Assembly: GCA_031310005.1 (NCBI GenBank)
Contig: CM062379.1
Location: 6,634,001-6,698,000, forward strand
Direction: 5' to 3'
Source of the DNA: Dactylellina haptotyla
Taxonomy: Eukaryota; Ascomycota; Orbiliomycetes; Orbiliales; Orbiliaceae
DNA: 64,000 nt
Positions within the stretch are counted from its first letter, which is position 1. Every line of letters begins with the position of its first letter. Below, in pieces: positions 1 through 10,326 of the stretch. Position numbers and translations under genes: made by a program. A model generated the notes under the pieces. It saw only the letters and a program-made list of their open reading frames with translations, made no database searches and was not told the origin of the DNA.

Positions 1-242
1 GTAGATTTAGTCTAGTAGATTTCCACCAAAGTTATATGCCAAGACCTTAAAATGTAAGGCGCGGATACACGGCAACACACATTTTTTTAAACTTACATGG
101 GAGATAGCGAAATTCCTCGATCGCAAATTATTTTGGATCACGGTTATATGCATACGTATGACACGTCGGACACCGTGAAGGAATGTAGTTTGTTTCGCAA
201 CTACGCAGTTCCACGCGTCGGGAAGACATCGAAAGACAACCA

Positions 243-1862
243 ATGGCGACGACAACCAACACTGGTGAGAACATAATCCAGCCACCCCAAACAGCAACTG
301 GTTGGAACGAGTTTGAAGCGGTCCACACTGGCATCGTCTTAAGCCAGGATGACGAATTACATGAGCTACGGAAGACTATGTCCACGGGGAGCAGAGCTTC
401 GCGTCGAATGTCTACTGGCTTGCATCCTGTGGATACAACTGGCTCCCAAGAAGGCCATGTCTCTTCCAATCGGAGCAGCCAATCCAGGCGCTACTCTGGA
501 GTCGCGGAAATAGACGCACCGGCACCTGTTCAAGATGAGACCCAGGAGGGGCTTTCTTACCGCCGCTCTTTCCTCGAGGATTCGAGACAAGAGCAGCGGC
601 GGGATGCTATACAACACCCACTCGGCCGTCTTACATCAAAAGAACGATTCGACCTGCTCACCACCTTCAGCTGGTTGATCTTCTTCTCGATCTTCGGTGC
701 CATCGCGCGAGTCGGTTTGTCAGCCTTAACGACATACCCAGGTTCGCCGTTAGCCGGTGTGATCTGGGCTAACTTTGCTGGCAGCTTCGTGATGGGATTC
801 ATGGCTGAAGAGATCAGGTTCTTCGCTGCCGTTCCCGCCTCGAAGGAAAAAGTGGAGGATAACTCGAACGGCGAGAACGAAAACCAGGAAACTATCGCAC
901 AAGACAACCACTGGAGTGTGGACAAAAAAGCCATCCCGCTCTACATTGGCATCACAACCGGGTTTTGCGGGTCTCTCACCAGTTTCTCATCCTGGATGCG
1001 GGACACATTCTGGGCCATGTCGAACACCATGCCGCATCACGATCGTCATCGAGGATACAATGTCGAAGCCCTCTTAGCGCAGCTACTAGCTACAGTAGCG
1101 CTCTCGGTGGGCGGTCTAAAATGCGGCGCTCACATGGCACTATTCCTGCGGCCGGTGATACCCACTATGCCCAAGGACCTTCGTCCGCACCTGGACATCC
1201 TCGCGCTGATACTTGGCCCCGCATGCTGGATTGGGGTCACGATGATGGCTATATTTATCCCGAAGTGGAGGGGCATCGTGCTGTTCGCGGGGGTGTTCGC
1301 GCCGATAGGCACGATGATAAGGTTCGGTGCTTCAAAGAAGTTCAATCCGATGGTGCCTACGTTCCCTGTGGGGACGTTTATCGTCAACGTTGGAGGGTCG
1401 CTTCTGGATGCGAGCTTTATACTACTGCAGAGCTATAGTAGCGTGAGCTTTGTCGGGTGTGAGGTATTGCAAGGGTTAGAGGATGGACTTTGCGGGTGTC
1501 TCACGACGGTTAGTACGTGGGTCGTCGAGATTACCTCACTGAGACGTACGTACTCCACACGTTTATCAATCTCGATCGATGCATTTTTTATATTTTATTA
1601 TATAAAATTGCCTCGAATCTTGGTGTTTATTTTTGATACTAATCCTGATTGATAGGCGGTCACGCGTATGTCTACGGCTCTGCTAGCGTTCTTGGTGGGG
1701 CTGTTGGGTTTGTTATAATTTTGGGGACCTATGTGAGTATCTCTTTCCGATGCGCAGCTGCATGTGAATGTCGATGGATTCGGGTGGTTCGAAGCGAGAT
1801 GGGCTGACTGGGTTCTCTGTATCTAGACCTGGGATCACGGATTAGATACTAGAAAATGCTAA
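243..1862 (+). CDS. FEX1: Fluoride export protein (FEX), two fused CrcB domains
   Basis: This is a plasma-membrane fluoride exporter that protects the cell from cytosolic fluoride. Exons are 243-1545, 1656-1732 and 1827-1862 (471 aa). An N-terminal polar region of about 140 residues precedes two CrcB-type repeats. In repeat 1 the pore Asn lies in NFAGSF (near residue 177) and is followed by TGFCGSLTSFSSW (about 239-251). Repeat 2 has NVGGSLLDASF (about 382) and GLCGCLTTVSTWVVEI (about 415). Intron 1 uses GTACGT and ends TTGATAG; splicing gives LRRGHAYVYG, the family's usual continuation. Intron 2 uses GTGAGT and ends TCTAG, joining LGTY to TWDHG. Reading through intron 1 would give an unrelated tail and lose the last membrane segment. 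Fungal FEX proteins are fused dimers of the bacterial Fluc type, as seen here. The family assignment is firm; the exact start is less certain. Confidence 0.9.
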
Positions 1863-4526
1863 TCCCGATGAGATGTTTGGATTCGGGAAATATTTTATCA
1901 GTGGGTTAGTGTATCGGCATATGCCTAATAAGAGTTTTGCCCCAGTTGTTGCCTCTTCGGTCTGTTCGGTGAGACCCTTGTGAGAGGCGAGCGGGCTGAG
2001 GCTCAAATAGATGATGAATAGAACATTCGGAGAACTTTTTCTTTTCTCTGCTGGAAATCTACCCTCGATGTAACGGAAATTCAACTTTTCAAGACACGAG
2101 TGATGTCACTTGCACGAGGAGCCCTGAGGCTGTGAGACCTTTCTAGAAATAACCTCAGAAACCTGGGTTCGCATTAGAGCTATCGCGTGGTCGCTTGCGC
2201 GAGGATGCATACTTTTTTTTTTCCAGCTCGCTAATGCACCGATTAGACAAAAGGAGTTTGGGACTGGGCGTCGGCGTTGGATTGTGTCGGTGGATGGGTT
2301 ATTTTTGGGTATTGTTGGTCCCGTCGCAGGGATAGCGTTCGCTCGAGTCTGGAAGGTTGGCAAGCCGACAGCGCACCCTTTTGCTATTGATGGCCGAATG
2401 CGGCTGTGCAAAAATGGGACAATGACTGAGCCATAGTGGCATTTGGGTGAAATTCTGCGCTTCCCGGAGCATGAGGACCATGTTTGGCATTGTTACAACT
2501 GTATTAACGAGCGCCGCAAGAAAGCTTGGCTATCCTGGCGAAAGCACGGCATTCCCGAATGCAACTCTGTGCGAAGAAAAGCCCAAAATTTTTTTTCTTG
2601 GTGTTTGGTGTCCCGAAATAACCGATTAATGATCGTGGGAAGTGGAGTCGGTCCACAATGGAAAAAACTTGCCGTGGACGGCGGGGAAAGATTTAATCTC
2701 TTTTTTGCACTAATTTACTTTTGCACGTTTGTTTTTAGTCATGGCTGTTTAATCGCTTTCATAATTTCGTTTACTGTCTCTTGCGCCAGCGTGCTCTTTT
2801 GCATGCACGCATGTAACTTTGTAACATTTTATCATGCTGGTTAGTCAGTTTAGTGGGCTCGTATAATGCATCTACCAAGGTTGGAGCACCTTCTCGAAAC
2901 GAGTACCTGGGAGATTCGAGAAAATGCTGTGCCTTATAGGTACAGAATTTTTCTCCCCTTCTTTCTTTAATCGCCCACAGGGAATTGCATTTGGCAAATG
3001 CTCGGTCATGATTAACAAGGTAGTCACGTAACGACCGTCTGAACAACGGGCGAATCACCTTCCCAGGAAAGGTTCCTGGGGAATCATGCGGGCAGTCAGA
3101 CGTTTTGATCAGATCCAGTTTCAGAGGGTTGATCCGATCCCCTGCTGTAGGGACCCTTTCCCTCATAACTCAAAAGCGCTCTATGGTTGCATTCGCCTTT
3201 TGCCCACCGAAAGAGACCCTTGCCTGGGAGAAAAAGAAGCCCAAGGCTGCATCTGTCCACCGCATCAGCTATTCAGTGTGGGAGCAGGGGGACTGCTGAG
3301 AAGGGAAAGGTGAGGGAAGCGGACAACAGCAATTGGAGGGGAACCGCATTAAGGGGCGCGCAGAACACAGAACGGTTTAATAGCCCCAAGGCCCTTTGTA
3401 TCCTTGGGTCGCTCTTGTCGGCCAAAAGCGTACGGTGGTGGACGAATCAGAGCGCGCGAGAGGTGGTGAGGTTGCGGGCTTCTGAGGGAGGTTTCTTGTT
3501 GGCTTGCGTGGTGATTTCAGATCTTGCAACTCAGGGGCCCATCTCCGTTTGTGCCTTGCAATCGAACGTGTACACTAAGTAGAGTGTTCTCTTTTTTTTC
3601 CCTTTTCCTTTTTTTCCTTTGGAATGAGCGGAATCGATAGAGAGAGAAAAAGAGAGAATGGGGATCTTGCATGCGAGATCGATAGCGCCCACAATCGCGG
3701 GAGGGCTGTCATACCTCTGCCACTTCCTCTGCTCGTGCCCGGGGGAAGTTTGTTTTTTTCGAGGTTGCGACGGCGAGCGTCGTCAAGCCGCCCAGTTTGG
3801 GAGCTGCTCGGTTTCGACGCTCTGACCGAACCACTCTGCTTCTCGAGATACTCCGGCAGGCCAGACCAGCAGGGGCCCACCCTCGCTCAGCCTACCCGCT
3901 AGTCCAGTAGGGCAATACTGTGTACAGATAGTAGTGGTAGTGCGGAGTGTGTGTGTGTGTCGGTACTGCTGAGTGAGAGGGTGCCCATCCCTTTTCTTTA
4001 CACCCTGTACGTACCGAAGGGTGGGAACGATATTAGTGCAATCGACTATAATAAAAGCCAACCTCTCCTCAGCTCGCCATTCTTCCTCTCTTCTCTTTCC
4101 CTCCTTGCATTTCAGCCCTTCAGCCCGTTTATCCATACCATCGAACGTCATCAGCATTTGCTGTTCGTTTTATACTCTCGCTTCTTTCCAACAATTTTTT
4201 GGCTCCGGCCATTTTCTAGACTCTCGTTAAAACACGGACCCTTTCGGCCTCCAGCTATCATTCCAACACCCTTTTTTTTTCTTTTCAACTTTTTGTTTAT
4301 ATACTACCGACCTTAGAGCTACTGTAGCTTACCATCCCTTCATTCGCCTGTTGTTGATCGTGATTCTATTTTCCCATCGCTGAGAAGGATTCTCCCGACG
4401 GTCATTGCCTGTTTCTGTCGACGAATAATTAATATCCTAATTGCCGGTACCTCGAAGGTCTCTGGCTAGATATTCCAACACGCGCAAATAGAATAATTCC
4501 GATAATCTACATTTTTAACGAACAAA
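1863..4526. other. Intergenic region with long leader of the Crh gene
   Basis: No gene is supported in this 2.7-kb stretch. Short overlapping open frames occur on both strands without recognisable domains or splice structure. The last 450 bases are pyrimidine-rich on the + strand and look like the promoter and leader of the downstream wall enzyme. A short (GT)n run lies near 3947-3960. Confidence 0.6.
4047..4057 (+). promoter_or_regulatory. Possible TATA element of the Crh gene
   Basis: TATAATAAAAG lies about 480 bases before the Crh start codon and is followed by a long CT-rich tract (about 4065-4300). Highly expressed fungal wall genes often have this arrangement. This is inferred from motif and position only. 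Confidence 0.35.
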
Positions 4527-5711
4527 ATGAAGGTCTCCTCCATCGTCTTCTTCGCCACGGCGGCTCTCGCCCAGACCTGGACTTCTTGCAATCCTCTCGA
4601 GAAGACCTGCCCTTGCAACCCTGGCTTGGGAACTACCTACTCTTTCGACTTCACCCAGGGAAAGGCCTCCCCTATCTTCCCTCCTGACAACTACGTCAAG
4701 GTTGACTACAAGAGCGACGGTGTTCATCTCGCTGTCGCCAAGAAGGGAGACGCCCCAACTCTCTCCTCCACCAAGTACATCCTCGGTGGTCGTCTTGATG
4801 CCGTCCTGAAGATTGCTCCAGGAAAGGGTATCGTCAGCTCGTTGGTCTTCCAATCTGCTGATCTCGACGAGATTGATTTCGAGTGGATCGGTAGCAAGCC
4901 ATTGGAGGCTCAGTCCAACTACTTCGGAAAGGGTAACACCGAGACCTACAACCGTGGCGCCACCCACCCTGTCTCCGACGCTGCCCAAAACTTCCACAAG
5001 TACTCCATTGACTGGACCAGGGAGGCTATCACCTGGTACATTGATGATGTTGCTGTCCGAACTCTCACCCCAGCCCAGTCCAACACCCTCTACAACAGCC
5101 CCAACTACTATCCTCAAACTCCTATGCAGATCAAGATCGGAGCCTGGGCTGCCGGTGACCCGTCCAACCAGCCAGGTGTCATTGAATGGTCTGACGGTCC
5201 TATTGACTATTCCGCCGGCCCCTTCAACATGGTGATCAAGTCCATCACTCTTACCGACTACTCCAAGGGCGCCACCGAATACTGCTACGGTGATAAGACC
5301 GGTTCCTGGGACTCTATCAAGATCTCTACCGATCCTTCCAAGGGAGAGACCAAGGATGAGACCACCTCTGCGAAGCCAACTTCCACCAAGGCTGCCACCT
5401 CCTCTACCAAGGAAACCACCCTCGCCACCTCCACCTCTGAGAAGGAAACCACTTCCTACAAGCCAACCTCCACCAAGAAGGCCAACACCTCCACCTACGA
5501 AGTTGTTCCAGCCATCACCCAGGGTCTCCCAGACTCCATTGGCGGTATGGACGGTCCTCAGAACAAGGGTGTCTCTTCCTCTGGCACCGCTGTCGCCGCC
5601 GAGAAGACCACATCTCCATCTTCCAGCACTGTTCCAAACTCTGCCTCGAGCATGAAGAGCACTGGCTTGAGCCTCGCCGTTGCTGCTGTCTTCGCCGCCC
5701 TCCTATTATAA
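4527..5711 (+). CDS. CRH1: Crh-type GH16 chitin-glucan transglycosylase, GPI-anchored
   Basis: This cell-wall enzyme of the Crh/Utr2/Crf family cross-links chitin to beta-glucan. The gene is a single 394-aa exon. It starts with a secretion signal (MKVSSIVFFATAALAQ), followed by a short Cys-rich stretch (about 21-31) and the GH16 domain. The catalytic motif DEIDFEWIG sits at 114-122, with E115 as presumed nucleophile and E119 as acid/base. A Ser/Thr/Lys-rich stalk (about 270-370) leads to a hydrophobic end (LSLAVAAVFAALLL) preceded by small residues, the pattern of a GPI-anchor signal. No C-terminal chitin-binding (CBM18) module is visible, which differs from some Utr2 members. Codon use is strongly biased to C-ending codons (AAG, TCC, ACC), suggesting high expression. 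The assignment is confident; which Crh paralogue it is cannot be decided. Confidence 0.93.
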   Translation: MKVSSIVFFATAALAQTWTSCNPLEKTCPCNPGLGTTYSFDFTQGKASPIFPPDNYVKVDYKSDGVHLAVAKKGDAPTLSSTKYILGGRLDAVLKIAPGKGIVSSLVFQSADLDEIDFEWIGSKPLEAQSNYFGKGNTETYNRGATHPVSDAAQNFHKYSIDWTREAITWYIDDVAVRTLTPAQSNTLYNSPNYYPQTPMQIKIGAWAAGDPSNQPGVIEWSDGPIDYSAGPFNMVIKSITLTDYSKGATEYCYGDKTGSWDSIKISTDPSKGETKDETTSAKPTSTKAATSSTKETTLATSTSEKETTSYKPTSTKKANTSTYEVVPAITQGLPDSIGGMDGPQNKGVSSSGTAVAAEKTTSPSSSTVPNSASSMKSTGLSLAVAAVFAALLL

Positions 5712-6789
5712 ATAAACATATAGAAAAAGTAAAAGCATTGTGACACGGAAGGTGTATGGGCGGTCGTCATTTTTATACTGTATGTTTCTTTTGTAATAGT
5801 CTGGGCATTTTGCATGTGTCTTTTCATTTCATGTGGGGTGTTCTCATCATCATCATTTTCCATTCATGTTCATTTGTTATTTGAGCGTCTTTCCTTCTAA
5901 TTTCCTTTCTCAGTCCATATACCGATCCGTCATAGGGCATTACTGGTAAATTAAAATTATCTGTATATTCTCCTACACGGGAAACCTTTCATTTCTCTAA
6001 ACTTGCTCGCACGTTCGTAGATTCCAATTGTGTGCAAACATAGAAACAAACAAACCATAAAAATGTCTTGCGTAGAGTGATTCCTATGTTTTGAAACCCG
6101 TCAGGCGATTCAATATGCCCAATTCGTCCTCTGTCACAACCACCGATGGTGATATTCAGTCGACGTTGACATGTCCCCTACCGACTTCTGTCTGCACATC
6201 ATGTATAACACGACGTTGTTAAGAGATCTACCAAAGCCTAGATCCAATGCGGTCCGTCGTATCGAAATACCACCAACGAGACAGTTCTCCATATTCCTGC
6301 AGATTCGGTAAACGCTAGCAACCAGTCCAATTCGCTCCCGCAAACTATATCAGCACTCGCGTAGCTTTCAAAACGTTGCATCAATCTAAACGCGGAACAG
6401 CTGGCCTCTTCGAGTCAAGTGGGGAATAAACGCCAGGAATCCACGGGGGACGTGATAGAGCGGCGCTTCTTGACCCCTTGGCCAGTGCTCTCATGAACGA
6501 TTGTTATACCGAAATTAACGTGCTGAACGAGATGTGTTGATGTGTTGCCGTCTCGTGGCTGGATTATGTAAGAGGAAGTGGCAGGCGGGCAGAGGCGCAG
6601 TAGCCCGGTTTCCAAGTTTAGGCCGTCCATCCAGCCCGCCTGATGACCGCCTGCCTCATCACCATCAACATCATCACCACCGAGATCTTCCACCACGATA
6701 ACCACTCACCACGACTTCAACCACGACCCGCAGCTTGTATACTATAGACATATAACTCGAGAGCAGCCGCTAGAGGCAAACTATTCACC
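5712..6789. other. Intergenic, Crh to SERINC
   Basis: About 1.1 kb holds the 3' end of the Crh gene and the leader of the SERINC gene. A CAC/CATCA-rich low-complexity stretch around 6655-6725 is the only notable feature. No gene is supported. Confidence 0.6.
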
Positions 6790-8378
6790 ATGGGGGCCCT
6801 TCTGTCGCTACCCTTAATGGCTGTGCCCAGCATGACTTCAGTACGTCACCCTATCGGCGGCCTCGATCTTTCAACGCTTACCGGCGCCGACAACCCCCAT
6901 ACGCACGATATTTGCTAACATTGGCTTTTCTGCCTAGATGATCACCGTTGGAGCATCGTGCTGCGGGGCAGCCACCTGTTCCGCCATCTTCAACTCGTGC
7001 GGGAAATGCCACAACTCTACCGCCACCCGTATCGTCTATGCCCTCATTCTCGCCGTAAACTCCATATTCAGTTGGATAATGCTCACACCGTGGATAATCA
7101 AAAAACTGCAAAAGTTAACACTGGACTACATGACTATCAAATGCTTGGGCGAAGACTGTTTCGGATTCGTCGCCGTTCACCGGTTCAACTTCGCCTTGGG
7201 ACTCTTCCATTTCGCACTCGGCTTGATGCTACTCGGCGTCAGATCGACTAAGAACGGCCGAGCAACGATACAAAACGGATACTGGGGCCCCAAGATCCTA
7301 GCCTGGCTGGGTCTCGTCGTGCTCACGTTCTTTATCCCCGAAGAATTCTTCGTCTTCTGGGGTAACCGTGTCGCTATTGTTGGGGCCGGCCTGTTCCTCT
7401 TCCTCGGTCTTATCCTCCTCGTCGATCTCGCACATACCTGGGCCGAAACGTGTTTGAAAAAAGTCGACGAGACGGATAGCAACGTGTGGAGGTTTATTCT
7501 CGTGGGGTCCACCTTGGGAATGTACCTCATCTCGCTGGCTCTCACCATCATCATGTACATCTTTTTTGGCAAGGGCGACTGCAGCATGAACATCTCGGCG
7601 ATTACGATAAATATGCTCCTAGCGATTGTTGTTAGCGCTATGTCCATCCACCCGGCTGTTCAAGAGGCGAATTCACAGGCTGGATTGGCGCAGAGCGCTA
7701 TGGTTGCTGTGTACTGTACTTACCTCACCATGTCCGCCGTAGCGATGGAACCGGATGACAAGTACTGTAATCCATGGATCCGCGCCAGGGGAACCCGAAC
7801 CGCGAGTATCGTGATCGGTGCTCTTTTGACACTGTTGACGATTGCGTATACTACCACCCGTGCGGCTACCCAGGGATTCGCGATGGGCAGTTCAGGAGCG
7901 GCAGGATACACTGCCATTGGGGACGACGAGCATGGCCTTGTCACACGAGAGCCATCGAGACATGCGATGAGACATGAGGTTATTAAGCGCGCCGTGGCCG
8001 AGGGATCCCTCCCTGCTAGCGCGTTGGACGACGATAGCGACGACGATGATGAGGAGGATAACAGTGTTGATGATGAGAAGGGCAGAGTGCAGTATAACTA
8101 TACTTTGTTCCACTTTATCTTCATGCTCGCAACTGCGTGGGTTGCTACGCTGTTGACGATGAGCTTGGAGGACAAAGACGGTGATTTTACCCCTGTGGGG
8201 AGAACGTACGGAGCTAGCTGGACCAAGATTATCAGCGCTTGGGTTTGTTATGGTTTGTACTCGTGGAGTTTGATCGCACCAGTTGTGTAAGTTGGCCCCT
8301 TGCTTAAGTTAGAATAAGCTCTTTAAAGACGTATGGGCTAATAAAATGGAATATAGGTTGCCAGATAGGTTTGGTTGA
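6790..8378 (+). CDS. TMS1: SERINC/Tms1 family multi-pass membrane protein
   Basis: This is a member of the eukaryotic SERINC family, linked to serine-lipid incorporation or lipid scrambling in endomembranes and plasma membrane. Exons are 6790-6840, 6938-8286 and 8357-8378 (473 aa). Exon 1 encodes MGALLSLPLMAVPSMTS, the conserved family start. It joins via a GTACGT...TAG intron (branch TGCTAAC) to ITVGASCCGAATCSA, the conserved Cys-rich segment. About ten hydrophobic segments follow. A cytosolic loop near residues 365-395 is very acidic (runs of Asp/Glu). The terminal exon has only 22 nt and supplies VLPDRFG; it completes the conserved APVVLPDR end via a GTAAGT...ATATAG intron. Without that splice the protein stops six residues earlier. 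Strong family match; the precise biochemical role is unsettled for fungal members. Confidence 0.93.
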
Positions 8379-8839
8379 AGAGACCGTTCTTGGGAGCGGT
8401 GTTATCCATTTCCAATTGGTTCACTTGATATGGTGAGATGTAGGAGCTAGCGGTGGTTCAAATGTTGCTGTCTGTTGTTTTTGGGAAGATACCAATGAGA
8501 ATCCGTCGGTGCATTCGATCGTTCTCAAAGTTTAATAGCATTTCGGTTTTTTGTTTCGCAAGTGTCTATTTTCTTATTATTTTCTTTTGTACATGTCGAG
8601 GTTCGTGGGAGTTTAGCTGGGTGGTGCATAGATATATATATTCACTCGCTCTACAATCAGATACTACTATACATTATATATTTATCAACTCGGAGTTTAA
8701 AAAAGGTTGCCTTTCTGCGATTCTCACCGCCCATGTGTATACTGTTGGGGCCAAGGTGGCGTTTGGATCCCGCCTACATGCCCGTGCCCTTCGACGCCCG
8801 GCTCGCTCCCTGGATTATTATATTCCAGAGATGTGGTCA
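8379..8839. other. Convergent 3' region
   Basis: These 461 bases lie between the 3' ends of the SERINC gene (+) and the Ecm33-like gene (-). They are AT-rich, hold only chance open frames, and presumably carry the two 3' UTRs. Confidence 0.6.
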
Positions 8840-10326
8840 TCACGTATGGAGGGTGGTAACTGTTTGCGGCCGCCATGACAGGTTGGATGTGATCCTCTTG
8901 GTTGTGCCGCTAGTGCCTCTTCGAGCGAATCTATACGCGGTATAAAATCCCACTAGCAAGGGGATAGAAACCCCAACGACTATGCCCACGATGGCGAGGG
9001 CGGATAGACCCTTGCTGTGGTTGTTTGAAGCTGGTTCCGAAGTAGTGGAACTAGAGTTGGAGGTTGAAGTTGAGTTTGCGCTGGTACAGGAATACCTGCC
9101 CCTGATGACGCTGCGACTCAACGGATCGAATTTTCTGCAGTCGAAATTGGCGAAAGTTTTGAAGTTAAAATCTTGGCTGACTCGGTCGAGGCCCGGGAAG
9201 TCGACTCTGAGGTCCAGGATTGTTAGCACGCCAGCTTACATATATCTACCTTGAATTCGAGTAGCACCAGGTGATTGATTATTAGATATCCGAATGCTTA
9301 CCTTTCGAATTCGCCGAGGATATCTACCGACTCCCCAATTGTTTCTAGGTTGAGAAAGCCGGCGAATTCTACAAGGTTGGTGTTATTGGCGACCCGCATG
9401 CTTCCAGAGATGGATTTCAGCCAGGGGAAGCTAATATTTGTTAGTGAGTCATGGTTATAAAGGATCAAATCCCCGTCACCGATGTCTGTTCCGATAGACC
9501 TTAAAAAAGGGACCGATAACGTGTCGAATGAGTTTTCTTGAAGTGACAGCGAGTATTTGATCGTCGTGAGGGACGGAAGCTCAAGCTGCCCGCATGTTCG
9601 GAAGGTAACGTTATTCGCATAGTTAAGCTTTGGAAGGGAAACGGCGAGAGAAGGGGCATTGTATTCAATTCTCAAGCTTTCGGTAACACTGAGGAGTTCC
9701 GTAAAATCAATCTGTCTTAGATACCTGTTGTTGTTTATATGCACGATTCTCGCAAGTGATGGCTTGATATTATCCAAAGACTCAAGGATCGTATCAGCAA
9801 TAGTAATGATCTCTACGGAGGTTATATTATCGAAACTGAACGAGGTGAGTCCTGGGAGAGTCTCCCAGTCGATCTCTCCAACCCACTGCAAGGAAGGAAA
9901 GCTCAGGAGCGAAAGAAGGGTAAGTGAGGATAGCTTGAATGCGCCTCCGATTACAGTGAGGTTCGCAGATACGAAGGTCTGAAGGTTGACGGAATTTGAT
10001 GCACGTAGGTCGCCCTCAATAGTTTTGATGCCCTTGATAACAGCGGTAACTAGATTGGGACCTAGAATTAAGTCTCCTGTTAAGATTTCGCAGATTGACA
10101 AACCATCGAGATCTTCTTGACTGTTGACAGTCGTCTGTGCTGCAAGGCAAGGATCTTCCTGGGCTATATTGGCTAGTTTTTAGTCTCTGGAAACCTTACT
10201 TGTAACGAATACGAACCATATTGTTTTGGTATAAAACAAGTCTACGCTCTATCCAAAATTGGTCTGGAGTTTACCTTGAATAACACTAAGAAGCGCGAGA
10301 AGTACGAGAAGGATATTCAATAACAT
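8840..10326 (-). CDS. Ecm33/Sps2-like receptor-L-domain surface protein with C-terminal membrane anchor
   Basis: This is a cell-surface protein related to Ecm33/Sps2, which support wall integrity. Exons on the minus strand are 10326-10275, 10163-9302 and 9206-8840 (426 aa). Exon 1 gives the signal peptide MLLNILLVLLALLSVIQ, cleaved before QEDPC. The body has repeated leucine-rich receptor-L-domain units (for example LTSFSFDNITSVEII and LRIEYNAPSLAVSLPKL). The last intron uses GTAAGC, branch GCTAAC and CTCAG; it joins GEFER to VDFPGLDRVSQDF and then to the conserved NFDCRKFDPL. A Ser/Asn/Thr stalk leads to a hydrophobic span (LAIVGIVVGVSIPLLVGFYT) followed by about 30 mostly polar, basic residues. 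The usual Ecm33 protein ends at a GPI signal, so this one looks like a single-pass membrane protein. Family assignment is good; topology is inferred. Confidence 0.85.

Noticed and set aside
2218-2630. Two hydrophobic frames downstream of FEX (GLFLGIVGPVAGIAFARV and MRTMFGIVTTVLTSAARKLG) that faintly recall membrane proteins
   Set aside because: The FEX gene already has both CrcB domains and a proper end at 1862. The resemblance is weak and I could not join these pieces to anything.
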